Assembly (NCBI RefSeq): GCF_965137005.1 | Contig: NZ_CBCRXM010000001.1 | Span: forward strand, 186,001 to 250,000 | Direction: 5' to 3' | From: Sphingomonas_O antarctica | Lineage (GTDB): Bacteria > Pseudomonadota > Alphaproteobacteria > Sphingomonadales > Sphingomonadaceae | Length of the DNA stretch: 64,000 bases | Shown here: one piece after another, positions 53,382-61,512 of the stretch | How the letters are laid out: each line of letters opens with the position of its first letter | Numbering within the stretch: the first letter of the stretch is position 1 | Position numbers and translations under genes: made by a program | Notes under the pieces: model-generated | Database searches by the model: none | What the model saw: the letters and a program-made list of their open reading frames with translations, nothing else | Told to the model about the DNA's origin: nothing

Positions 53382-54080
53382 TCAGGCGATACCCTCGGCG
53401 TCGAGCGCATAGCCCGCCGATCGGACGGTGCGGACGATGTCGGCGCGGCCGCCTTCGTTGATCGCCACGCGCAGGCGGCGGATGTGCACATCGACGGTGC
53501 GGGCCTCGATATCGCTGTCCCGGCCCCACACCGCGTCGAGCAGCCGTTCGCGCGAAAACACCATGCCGGGGTGTTCGAGCAGATGCCGCAACAAGCGGAA
53601 TTCGGTCGGCCCCAGCGTCACCGACTGACCGCCGCGCCGCACCTTGTGCGCCGCCGTATCCATCTCGATATCCGCGTATCGCAGCAGCTCGCCCGCCAAT
53701 GCCGGACGCACGCGTCGCAGCACCGCGCCGACGCGCGCGACCAGTTCGCGTGGCGAAAACGGCTTGGTGATATAATCGTCTGCGCCGGTTTCCAGCCCTC
53801 GTACGCGGTCGTCTTCCTCACCACGCGCGGTCAGCATGATGATCGGCACGTTGGCAGTCGTCTGGTTCCGGCGCAGTTGACGGCACACTTCGATCCCCGA
53901 CAAATTGGGGATCATCCAATCGAGCAGCACCAGATCGGGCGTATGCTCGCGTGCCAGCAGCAAGGCTTCCTCACCATCGGCCGTATGTGTCACCTTATGG
54001 CCCGCGCGTTCGAGATGATACACCAGCAATTCCGCCAGTGACGCGTCGTCCTCGACCAGCAGGACGGCGGGAACGCTCAC
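53382..54080 (-). CDS. phoB: Phosphate regulon response regulator PhoB
   Basis: 232 residues. OmpR-type: receiver domain with Asp54 in LVLLDWMIPN, TGADDYITKPF at the switch region, and a winged-helix DNA-binding domain (TLGPTEFRLLRHL, RTVDVHIRRLR, VRSAGYALD). Activates pho genes under phosphate limitation. The start overlaps the phoU stop (ATGA). Confidence 0.93.
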   Translation of the reverse strand: MSVPAVLLVEDDASLAELLVYHLERAGHKVTHTADGEEALLLAREHTPDLVLLDWMIPNLSGIEVCRQLRRNQTTANVPIIMLTARGEEDDRVRGLETGADDYITKPFSPRELVARVGAVLRRVRPALAGELLRYADIEMDTAAHKVRRGGQSVTLGPTEFRLLRHLLEHPGMVFSRERLLDAVWGRDSDIEARTVDVHIRRLRVAINEGGRADIVRTVRSAGYALDAEGIA

Positions 54081-54793
54081 CCGATTTCACCTGCGCCGCG
54101 TTCACGCTCGGCCAGTTGTTCGCCGGTGGCGGCGAAATAGACCATCTCGGCGATGTTGGTCGCCTGGTCCCCGATGCGTTCGAGGTTTTTCGCGACGAAC
54201 AGCAACTGCGCCGCCGCACCGATCGTTGGCGGGTTCTCCATCATGTGCGTGACCAGCGCGCGGAAAATGGAGTCGTAGAAATCGTCGACCTGTCGGTCGC
54301 GCCGCGTTACCGCCGCCGCCTTGACCGGATCGCGCGCGGCAAAAGAGTCCAGCGCGTCGCGGACCATGGCCATCGCCGCCTCCGCCATCGCCGGAAGGAC
54401 GCTGACCGCCTCGATCTTACGGTCGTTGCGGATTTGCGGGACGCGCTTGGCGATGTTCTTGGCATAGTCGCCGATCCGTTCGACCACTCCGGCCATTTTT
54501 AGCGCGGCAACGACATCTCGCAGGTCGCGCTCAGCCAACACGCCTTGACCGATGATTGCCACTGCGAGCCGTTCGACCTTTGCCGCCATGCTGTCGATCG
54601 CCGCATCTTCGGCAACAATTGCCGCGGCACCAACCTCGTCACCGCGGGTCAGCGCGGCGACGGACCCGGCGATCGCGCGTTCGGCACGCCCGCCCATTTC
54701 GGCAATCAGCACGCGCAACTCGCCAATCTCTCCGCCGATGCTCGGGGGTTCATTGCGGATCTGGGTTGCCATCGTGTCGAGCCTTTGCGTCAT
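54077..54793 (-). CDS. phoU: Phosphate signalling protein PhoU
   Basis: 238 residues, all-helical tandem PhoU repeats with the metal-binding signatures near AEDAAIDSMA and RDRQVDDFYD. It links phosphate transport state to PhoR. Coupled to phoB (ATGA) and 25 bases after phoR. No pstSCAB genes are present in this cluster. Confidence 0.93.
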   Translation of the reverse strand: MTQRLDTMATQIRNEPPSIGGEIGELRVLIAEMGGRAERAIAGSVAALTRGDEVGAAAIVAEDAAIDSMAAKVERLAVAIIGQGVLAERDLRDVVAALKMAGVVERIGDYAKNIAKRVPQIRNDRKIEAVSVLPAMAEAAMAMVRDALDSFAARDPVKAAAVTRRDRQVDDFYDSIFRALVTHMMENPPTIGAAAQLLFVAKNLERIGDQATNIAEMVYFAATGEQLAERERGAGEIG

Positions 54794-54818
54794 ATGCGTG
54801 ACGGTTCGATGACAGCGG

Positions 54819-55802
54819 TCATTGGATGACCGGCAGCTCGACGATTACCGTGGTGCCCACGCCCGACTGGCTGCGTATGTCCAGCCGCCCGCGATGCCGG
54901 TCGACAATGTGCTTGACGATGGCGAGGCCCAATCCTGTCCCGCCCGATGCACGACCGCGCGCATCGTCGACGCGGTAGAACCGCTCGGTCAGGCGCGGCA
55001 AGTGCTGTGGCGTGATCCCCGGCCCCTGATCCGCGACGCTGAGCATCGCCATGTCCTGCGCGACCCACAGGCGCACCGTGACTGCGCTGCCGGGATCGCC
55101 ATAGCGGCGGGCATTGTCGATCAGATTGTGCAGCAATTGGCTGAGTTGCGCGCGGTCGCCGCGCACTGTCGGCTCCGATTCGATTGCGAGATTGAGGGCC
55201 GCGAACGATCGGCCATCTTGGCTGACGGTTTCGGCGGCAACATCGGCAATCAAGTCGGCCAGCGCGATCTGCGCATCGGGCAGGATGAACCGATCCGCCT
55301 CGATCCGGCTGAGCGACAGCAGTTCTTCGATCAGGCGCTCCATGCGCTGCGCTTCGTCGCCCATGATTTTGAGGAAACGCGCGCGGATAGCGGGATCGCC
55401 GCCGGCATGATCGTCTTCCAGAGTCTCGATGAAGCCCCGGATCGCCGCCAAGGGCGTGCGCAGTTCGTGGCTGGCATTGGCCACGAAATCTGTACGTAGG
55501 CGATCGGCCAGATGCCGTGCGCTGCGATCGACGATCTGAACGACGCGACGACCGTCGATCGTCGCGCTGATCCGCATTTCCAGCCGCTGGTCCGCGCCGC
55601 CCGGCCCGGAAAATTCGACCAGCCCATCGGCGCTCGCCGCGATCAGTGCCGCTGCCTCGGGCTGACGCAAGGTCAATCGAATGTCGCTGTTGGCGATATG
55701 CGCCCCGAACATGGTCCGCGCGGCGGTATTGGCCAAAACAACGCGCGTGCCATCCAGCACGATTAGCGGATCGGCAACCGCGTCAAGCAGCGCGTCGCTC
55801 AT
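54819..55802 (-). CDS. phoR: Sensor histidine kinase PhoR, soluble form
   Basis: 327 residues. A PAS-like domain (about 5-95) leads to HisKA with His112 in ASHELRTPLAA and HATPase_c (N-box HNLIDNARRYGDPG, GGTGLGLAIVKHIVDRHRG). No membrane segment is present before the PAS domain, whereas E. coli PhoR has N-terminal helices. It should therefore be cytosolic unless it is recruited by PhoU or Pst. Its start overlaps gph (ATGA). Confidence 0.9.
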   Translation of the reverse strand: MSDALLDAVADPLIVLDGTRVVLANTAARTMFGAHIANSDIRLTLRQPEAAALIAASADGLVEFSGPGGADQRLEMRISATIDGRRVVQIVDRSARHLADRLRTDFVANASHELRTPLAAIRGFIETLEDDHAGGDPAIRARFLKIMGDEAQRMERLIEELLSLSRIEADRFILPDAQIALADLIADVAAETVSQDGRSFAALNLAIESEPTVRGDRAQLSQLLHNLIDNARRYGDPGSAVTVRLWVAQDMAMLSVADQGPGITPQHLPRLTERFYRVDDARGRASGGTGLGLAIVKHIVDRHRGRLDIRSQSGVGTTVIVELPVIQ

Positions 55803-56470
55803 CCCCCAAGCCGCTCCAGCGCCGAGACCAGTTCGTCGAACCCATCGATCACCGCATCGGCTCTCATTTCTTCCAGGCTGTGCAGCAAGAACCCGAAGCT
55901 GACCGCGACCGACGGCACGCCCGCATTGCGCGCCGCCTGCATATCGTAAATCGAATCGCCGACGAAGGCCGCGCTTCCGCCGCCCAGCCGCGACACCAAT
56001 TCGTGGATCGGCGCGGCGGACGGCTTGGCATTGCCGCGCCCCAAAGTGTCGCCGCCGATCACCGTCTCAAATCGATCGAGTATATTGAGATCGCGCAATA
56101 GCTGGACCGCGAACGATTCGAATTTGTTGGTGACGACACCGACCCTGCACCCGTGTGCCTCGAGCGCATCCAGCGCTTCGAGCATCCCGGGAAAGGGCTG
56201 TGTGTGCACACTCAGATGCGTCTCATAATAGCCCAACATGAGTTTGTAGAGCCGTTTAGCCTCGTCGTCGTTGCAGCCGCCGGTCGCGTCGAGCGTCTGC
56301 ATCAGCATGTGCTTTGCCCCGCCGCCGATCATAGGTTTGACCTGTTCGACGGTCAGGGGCTGGCGACCCGCCTCGGCCAGTGCGACATTCACCGCGGCAG
56401 TCAGGTCGCCCGAGGTGTCGAGCAGGGTACCATCAAGGTCGAAACCAACGATTTGGAACGGGAAGGCCAT
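55799..56470 (-). CDS. gph: Phosphoglycolate phosphatase
   Basis: 223 residues, HAD superfamily. Catalytic GFDLDGTLLDTS (Asp11, Asp13), VVTNKFES with the motif II Thr, Lys of GNAKPSAAP, and the metal Asp in FVGDSIYDM. Removes 2-phosphoglycolate from DNA repair and RuBisCO-independent sources. Coupled with phoR, first gene of the gph-phoR-phoU-phoB run; divergent from glmU across 45 bases. Confidence 0.9.
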   Translation of the reverse strand: MAFPFQIVGFDLDGTLLDTSGDLTAAVNVALAEAGRQPLTVEQVKPMIGGGAKHMLMQTLDATGGCNDDEAKRLYKLMLGYYETHLSVHTQPFPGMLEALDALEAHGCRVGVVTNKFESFAVQLLRDLNILDRFETVIGGDTLGRGNAKPSAAPIHELVSRLGGGSAAFVGDSIYDMQAARNAGVPSVAVSFGFLLHSLEEMRADAVIDGFDELVSALERLGG

Positions 56471-56515
56471 GCGCCGCCCTTGCCGCGTTCACCCCGCGAA
56501 GACTAGGGGCAGGGG

Positions 56516-57853
56516 ATGAGCGAACTGGCCATTATCGTCCTTGCCGCCGGGCAGGGCACGCGCATGAAATCGGACCTGCATAAAGTGCTGCATCCAGTCG
56601 CCGGGCGGCCGATGCTGTTGCACCTGCTGGCCAGTGCCGCCGAACTGCGCCCGGCGCGTACCGTGATTGTCGCGGGCGCGCGGCGCGAACAGATTGCGGC
56701 AGCGCTGCCCGATGCGACGATCGCGGTGCAGGAGGAGCAATTAGGCACCGGTCACGCCGTTCTGCAAGCAAAGGATGCGCTTGCCGGTTTCGATGGCGAT
56801 GTGCTGATCCTGTATGGTGACGTGCCGCTGGTCCGCGCGGAAACGATGCGCGCGATGATTGAGCGGCTGCATGCGCCAGACGCACCGGCGGTCGTCGTGC
56901 TCGGTTTCACGCCCGATGACGGGGGTGCCTATGGTCGGATCATCGCTGCGGACGGCGTCATCTTCAAAATGGTCGAATATAAGGACGCCAGCGACGCCGA
57001 GCGCGCCGTCCGCCTGTGCAACTCGGGCCTGATGGCGGCACACGGCGCCGACCTTTGGCCGCTGCTTGCGCGTGTCGGCAATGCCAACGCGGCGGGCGAA
57101 TATTATCTTCCCGACATCGTCATGCTCGCCACACAGGATGGCCGCAAATCGGCAGTGATCGAGGCCGAGGCTTGGGAAGTCGCGGGCGTCAACAGCCGCG
57201 CCGAACTCGCTGCAGTCGATGCGTCTTGGCAACAGCGTCGCCGCACCGACGCCATGGCTGCCGGAGTATCGCTTCGCGCACCCGAAACCGTGTGGTTCAG
57301 TTGGGACACCGAACTCGGTCGCGACGTTACGGTCGAGCAGAATGTCGTCTTTGGCGCCGGCGTCAAAATTGCCAACGGCGCAAACATCCGTGCCTTTTCG
57401 CACCTCAAAGGCGCAACGGTCGGCGAGAGCTGCGAAGTCGGCCCCTACGCCCGCCTGCGTCCCGGCACCGTGCTCGGCAAAGATGCCAAGATCGGCAATT
57501 TCGTCGAAACCAAGAAGGCGGTGCTCGGCGAAGGTGCCAAGGCCAACCATCTGACCTATCTCGGCGACGCCGTAGTCGGTGCCAAGGCTAATATCGGCGC
57601 AGGCACGATCACCTGCAATTATGACGGTTTCTTCAAATACCAGACAGTAATCGGCGAAGGCGCATTCATCGGCTCGAACAGCGCCTTGGTTGCGCCGGTC
57701 AATATCGGCGCGGGCGCGATCGTTGGCGCTGGCGGGGTCGTGACCAAGGATGTCGATGCCGACGCATTGGCCCTGATCCGGCCCAAACAGCGCAACCTCG
57801 CCGGATGGGCAAAGCGCTTCCGAGAACGGATGCTCGCGCATCGAAAGGGTTGA
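56516..57853 (+). CDS. glmU: Bifunctional GlmU
   Basis: 445 residues. The N-terminal uridyltransferase has LAAGQGTRMKSDLHKVLHPV at 9-28 and EEQLGTGHAVLQA, and the C-terminal left-handed beta-helix acetyltransferase has repeated hexapeptides and the catalytic NLTYLGD-type region (ANHLTYLGDAVVG). It makes UDP-GlcNAc, the precursor for peptidoglycan and lipopolysaccharide. Confidence 0.96.
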   Translation: MSELAIIVLAAGQGTRMKSDLHKVLHPVAGRPMLLHLLASAAELRPARTVIVAGARREQIAAALPDATIAVQEEQLGTGHAVLQAKDALAGFDGDVLILYGDVPLVRAETMRAMIERLHAPDAPAVVVLGFTPDDGGAYGRIIAADGVIFKMVEYKDASDAERAVRLCNSGLMAAHGADLWPLLARVGNANAAGEYYLPDIVMLATQDGRKSAVIEAEAWEVAGVNSRAELAAVDASWQQRRRTDAMAAGVSLRAPETVWFSWDTELGRDVTVEQNVVFGAGVKIANGANIRAFSHLKGATVGESCEVGPYARLRPGTVLGKDAKIGNFVETKKAVLGEGAKANHLTYLGDAVVGAKANIGAGTITCNYDGFFKYQTVIGEGAFIGSNSALVAPVNIGAGAIVGAGGVVTKDVDADALALIRPKQRNLAGWAKRFRERMLAHRKG

Positions 57854-57886
57854 CGCGATATCACGATATGATATCGCGATATCATG
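57854..57886. promoter_or_regulatory. Putative autoregulatory operator of the toxin-antitoxin pair
   Basis: Two overlapping palindromes sit directly before the antitoxin ATG at 57884: the perfect 14-bp GATATCGCGATATC at 57870-57883, and arms CGATATCA/TGATATCG at 57856-57863 and 57869-57876. Such repeated dyads usually bind the antitoxin. The AT-rich cluster also overlaps a likely -10. Confidence 0.75.
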
Positions 57887-58153
57887 CGAACGCTGGTTGA
57901 TATTCCCGATGATGACGTTCGGCGGCTCGACGATCTTGCGGTCAAGGGTAATCGGTCGCGCGCCGCAGAGATACGCGAGGCGGTAAAGCGTCATTTGCAA
58001 GATAAGGGCGATCTTGATTGGATCGCGCGCGGTGCCGGATATTGGGCTAATCGTGACGACATTCCTGATGGTGTCGAATACCAACGCGCCATGCGTGAGG
58101 ATCAAGATTTGGGATTTGAATGGCCGCCCCGGTCTTCGACACCAACATCCTGA
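57884..58153 (+). CDS. Ribbon-helix-helix antitoxin, VapB-like
   Basis: 89 residues. An N-terminal ribbon-helix-helix (MRTLVDIPDDDVRRLDDLAV, followed by RSRAAEIREAVKRHL) binds DNA and the C-terminal half is polar and flexible, typical for wrapping a toxin. A dyad operator precedes it. Its 3' end overlaps the toxin by 34 bases in a different frame, which gives translational coupling. It sits between glmU and glmS. Confidence 0.88.
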   Translation: MRTLVDIPDDDVRRLDDLAVKGNRSRAAEIREAVKRHLQDKGDLDWIARGAGYWANRDDIPDGVEYQRAMREDQDLGFEWPPRSSTPTS

Positions 58154-58485
58154 TCGATTGGCTGTGCGACCGGTCGGGAGCTAGCGCCGAACTCGCGCGC
58201 TACACCCGGCATCGCATCAGCCGCTTGAGTTGGGCAGAAGTGCTGGCAGGTGAGCCTTCGGATCGCCGCACGCACGTAGCTGGTCTGCTCAGTTTCTTCG
58301 AAATCATCGAAGTCGATTCGCGGATCGCTTTGGCAGGTGCAGCTATCCGGCACCGCAACCGAATGAAGCTGATCGACGCAATCATTCTGGCTACCGCGCA
58401 AGTAAACGATTCGATCCTCGTCACACGCAACACCAAGGACTTTCCGGCCAACATGCCGGGCATCCGCGTCCCTTACACTCTCTAG
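58120..58485 (+). CDS. PIN-domain toxin, VapC-like ribonuclease
   Basis: 121 residues. PIN fold with the four acidic positions: Asp7 (FDTNILIDWL), Glu40 (SWAEVLAGE), Asp86 (KLIDAIILATA) and Asp107 (TRNTKDF). VapC toxins cleave tRNA or rRNA when freed from the antitoxin. The active-site acids are all present, so it should be functional. glmS starts 15 bases after its stop. Confidence 0.9.
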   Translation: MAAPVFDTNILIDWLCDRSGASAELARYTRHRISRLSWAEVLAGEPSDRRTHVAGLLSFFEIIEVDSRIALAGAAIRHRNRMKLIDAIILATAQVNDSILVTRNTKDFPANMPGIRVPYTL

Positions 58486-58500
58486 CGAAAGCCAAGTTTC

Positions 58501-60324
58501 ATGTGCGGCATTATCGGCATCGTCGGCAGCGCGCCGGTTCAGGACCGGCTGGTCGATGGGCTCAAGCGGATGGAATATCGCGGCTATGATTCGGCGGGCG
58601 TCTGCACCGTCGATCACGGCCAGCTGATCCGCCGCCGCGCCGAAGGAAAGCTGGCGAACCTTGTCCGCGTCCTCGCCGAAGATCCCGCGCCCGGCACTAC
58701 CGGCATCGCCCACACGCGCTGGGCGACGCATGGCAAGCCCAACACCAAGAACGCGCATCCGCATGCCACCGGCGAAGTCGCCCTCGTTCACAACGGCATC
58801 ATCGAGAATTTCAAATCGCTGCGCGAGGAGCTTGAAGCGCGTGGCCGCGTGTTCGAAAGCGAAACCGACACCGAAGTCGTCGCCCATCTGATCAGCGAGC
58901 AGGTCGAAAACGGCGCGTCGCCCGAGGATGCAGTAAAGGTCGTGCTACCACGCCTGCGCGGCGCCTTCGCACTCGCCGTTGCTTTCCGCCAGCATCCCGA
59001 ACTGCTGATCGGCGCGCGCCTCGGCTCGCCGCTGGTTGTGGGCTATGGCGAGGGCGAAACCTATCTCGGCTCGGACGCCATCGCGCTCGCGCCGCTGACT
59101 CAGCGCATCAGCTATCTCGACGAAGGCGATTGGGTCGTCATCACCAGCACCGGTGCGCGGATCTTTGACAAGGACAACAACCCTGTCGAACGCGAGATCG
59201 TCGCCTCGGGCGTGACCAGCCTGTCGATCGACAAGGGCAATCACCGGCATTTCATGATGAAAGAGATTTACGAGCAGCCGATCGTCGTAGCTCAGACGTT
59301 ACGCTCGTACCTTCGACCGCTCGAACAACAAGTCGCGCTGCCGCAGATGGAGTTCGACCTGTCGACCATCGAGCGCGTCGTCATCGTCGCGTGCGGTACC
59401 GCATCCTATGTCGGTATGATCGGCAAATACTGGATCGAACAGATGGCGCGGCTGCCCGTCGACGTCGATGTCGCAAGCGAGTTCCGTTACCGCGATCCGG
59501 TGCTCGGGCCGGGCGTGCTCGGCGTGGTCGTCAGCCAGTCGGGCGAGACTGCCGACACGCTCGCGGCACTGCGCCACATGAAGGCGGCAGGAGTCACGAC
59601 GGCGGGCATTATCAACGTCCCGACCAGCAGCATGGCGCGCGAAGTCGACCTGCTCCTGCCGACCCATGCCGGCCCCGAAATCGGCGTCGCCTCGACTAAG
59701 GCGTTCACCTGCCAGCTCGCAGTGATGGCCGCACTCAGCGTCAATCTCGCGCGCGCCAAGGGCAAGCTCGACGCGGCGGCAGAGGGCGAAATCGTCCGCC
59801 ACCTCGAAGAATCTCCCGCCGCGATCAACGCCGCGCTGGCGCACGATGGCAATATCGAGGCCATGGCGCACATCATCGCGGCAGCACGTGACGTCCTTTA
59901 TCTCGGCCGCGGCGTCGACTTCCCGCTGGCGCTCGAAGGCGCGTTGAAGTTGAAGGAAATCAGCTACATCCACGCCGAAGGCTATGCCTCGGGCGAAATG
60001 AAGCACGGCCCGATCGCGCTGATCGACGAAGCCGTCCCGCTGATCGTCATCGCGCCGGGCGGGCCGTTGTTCGAAAAGACCGTCAGCAACATGCACGAAG
60101 CGATGGCGCGCGGTGCGAAGGTGGTGCTGATCTCGGACGCTGCCGGTCTTGCCGAAGCGGGCGGCGACGCGATGGCGACGATCGAGATGCCGACCGTGCA
60201 CCCGCTCATCGCGCCTTTGGTTTACGCGGTGCCGATCCAGCTGCTCGCTTATCATGTCGCCGTGACCAAGGGCACCGACGTCGATCAGCCGCGCAATCTC
60301 GCCAAGTCGGTCACGGTCGAGTGA
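58501..60324 (+). CDS. glmS: Glucosamine-6-phosphate synthase (isomerizing)
   Basis: 607 residues. N-terminal glutaminase with Cys2 nucleophile (MCGIIGIVGS) and HTRWATHGKPN, then two SIS domains with CGTASYVGMIG and SQSGETADTL. Makes glucosamine 6-phosphate from fructose 6-phosphate and glutamine, the first step toward UDP-GlcNAc. The last codons KSVTVE end at TGA 60322-60324. The 3' end is the recognition sequence of Tn7 TnsD; a Tn7-like element lies just beyond. Confidence 0.97.
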   Translation: MCGIIGIVGSAPVQDRLVDGLKRMEYRGYDSAGVCTVDHGQLIRRRAEGKLANLVRVLAEDPAPGTTGIAHTRWATHGKPNTKNAHPHATGEVALVHNGIIENFKSLREELEARGRVFESETDTEVVAHLISEQVENGASPEDAVKVVLPRLRGAFALAVAFRQHPELLIGARLGSPLVVGYGEGETYLGSDAIALAPLTQRISYLDEGDWVVITSTGARIFDKDNNPVEREIVASGVTSLSIDKGNHRHFMMKEIYEQPIVVAQTLRSYLRPLEQQVALPQMEFDLSTIERVVIVACGTASYVGMIGKYWIEQMARLPVDVDVASEFRYRDPVLGPGVLGVVVSQSGETADTLAALRHMKAAGVTTAGIINVPTSSMAREVDLLLPTHAGPEIGVASTKAFTCQLAVMAALSVNLARAKGKLDAAAEGEIVRHLEESPAAINAALAHDGNIEAMAHIIAAARDVLYLGRGVDFPLALEGALKLKEISYIHAEGYASGEMKHGPIALIDEAVPLIVIAPGGPLFEKTVSNMHEAMARGAKVVLISDAAGLAEAGGDAMATIEMPTVHPLIAPLVYAVPIQLLAYHVAVTKGTDVDQPRNLAKSVTVE

Positions 60325-60345
60325 CGCGATGCAGCCCGCTAATCC

Positions 60346-60350
60346 GCTAA
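60346..60350. other. Candidate attTn7 insertion point and target-site duplication
   Basis: The 5 bases GCTAA lie 22-26 bases after the glmS stop and abut the TGT transposon terminus at 60351. Tn7 inserts about 25 bases downstream of glmS with a 5-bp duplication, so the position agrees. The matching copy would be at the far end, outside the window. Confidence 0.7.
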
Positions 60351-60358
60351 TGTGAAGA

Positions 60359-60449
60359 TCGAACATAGTTCTGCCAATTCGAACATAGTCTTGCAGGCTG
60401 ACTGACTTCTGAAAATAGCGCCGAACAGATATCTCGAACATAGTTCTGC
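60359..60449 (+). repeat. Candidate TnsB-binding repeats of the transposon end
   Basis: TCGAACATAGTTCTGC occurs at 60359-60374 and 60434-60449, with TCGAACATAGTCTTGC at 60379-60394 (two differences) and a degenerate copy around GAAAATAG at 60411-60418. Starts of the GAACATAG core are 60361, 60381, 60411 and 60436. From memory, Tn7 TnsB sites share an ATAGTT core, which is present here. An unrelated 16-base dyad (CCTGCG AATC CGCAGG, 60459-60474) follows and might be an operator. Confidence 0.8.
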
Positions 60450-60570
60450 GTGACAACACCTGCGAATCCGCAGGATGAGCGGAAAAACAGCGACCCATCC
60501 GCGTCGGCCACTGCCGGGGCGGATGGTCGCGATCACCTAAATCAAAACACCAATCCAAGAGGAGCAGCTT

Positions 60571-61512
60571 ATGGACGACATCGTCCTCGAGCCGACGACG
60601 CGTGCGCGCGTCAAGGACATTCCCGCCAAGCGCAAGGCGACCACCGATCCGCTGGGCACCACGGTGCAGATCGAGGCGGATCTGCCCGATGAGCCAACCA
60701 GTCCGGACGGGTTCACATCACGCCAGATCCTCCAGCTCACTCGCGATCGACTTCGCGAGCGGGCCAATGCCGACCCGACCTGTGCCGGCAGCTGGTGGAC
60801 CGCGCTGCCGTCGGGCCACTTCCACGTCTTCGCATTCGAGAACGGACAAGTGCTCGACGACTTCGTCGTGGAGAACGATCCGATCGGCATCAAGCACGGA
60901 ATGCTCAAGACGGCGCTCATGCGCACGCTGGGCGTGCGCGACGAGGGCGAGGGGCCATTCAACGCCCGCATGAAGACGTTCCTGCAGCTGGGGCTGTTCG
61001 GCCCAATCGGGATCCAGCGCGAGCGCCGCAACTACGGCTACTCGCTCACGTCGGCGCTGAAGTGGGCGGTCGCCATGACCCTCCAGCGGGCATACATCCC
61101 GCCCAGCGCCGTCGTGGATTTCCTCGACAGGCACGACCGCGACCTGCAACGGATGTTTCGCAGTCTGCGTAACGGGAACGGGCCGCCCCTGGTGCTCAGG
61201 ATCAACATCGAGGCGTTGCACCCGCTGGGGGACGAGCAGCGCTCGAAAGGCAGAGGCTCGCGAGGTGGCGACGCCGGGACGCTCAGTCTCGGCGAGGCGA
61301 CAAGGTCGCCGTTCGACATGGAAGCAGCCGCCCCGGCACTCAACATCGACCTGCGCGAACTCGGCAACAAGCTGATGGTCAACCTCGCCGACGCCGGTGT
61401 GAGCGTAGCCAAGATACTGCACGCGCAGCGCATCCTGCCGGATCTCAGCGCGCGGCCGACGCCGCCGCCTGCGCCATCACCTCGCGAATCATCGGAAGCT
61501 GATCAGACCTGA
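60571..61512 (+). CDS. Unknown transposon-borne protein with MerR-like segment
   Basis: 313 residues from ATG 60571 with GAGGAG eight bases upstream. The N-terminal 50 residues are basic and Pro-rich. Residues about 138-186 (GLFGPIGIQRERRNYGYSLT, then a helical run and IPPSAVVDFL) are reminiscent of the MerR winged-helix DNA-binding domain, but I rate that as a weak match. A Gly/Arg/Ser-rich stretch and a Pro-rich C-terminus follow. It faces tniQ head-on and overlaps its 3' end by 68 bases. No Tns or Cas protein family that I recognise fits. It could regulate the element, or be a targeting or cargo gene. Confidence 0.75.
   Translation: MDDIVLEPTTRARVKDIPAKRKATTDPLGTTVQIEADLPDEPTSPDGFTSRQILQLTRDRLRERANADPTCAGSWWTALPSGHFHVFAFENGQVLDDFVVENDPIGIKHGMLKTALMRTLGVRDEGEGPFNARMKTFLQLGLFGPIGIQRERRNYGYSLTSALKWAVAMTLQRAYIPPSAVVDFLDRHDRDLQRMFRSLRNGNGPPLVLRINIEALHPLGDEQRSKGRGSRGGDAGTLSLGEATRSPFDMEAAAPALNIDLRELGNKLMVNLADAGVSVAKILHAQRILPDLSARPTPPPAPSPRESSEADQT

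Noticed and set aside
56741..58105. 454-residue antisense frame over glmU
   Set aside because: Antisense shadow; no domain, and it runs into the toxin-antitoxin operator.
59299..60558. 419-residue antisense frame over the glmS 3' half, extending into the transposon end
   Set aside because: It is antisense to a clear gene and crosses the element boundary. Composition is that of a shadow frame.
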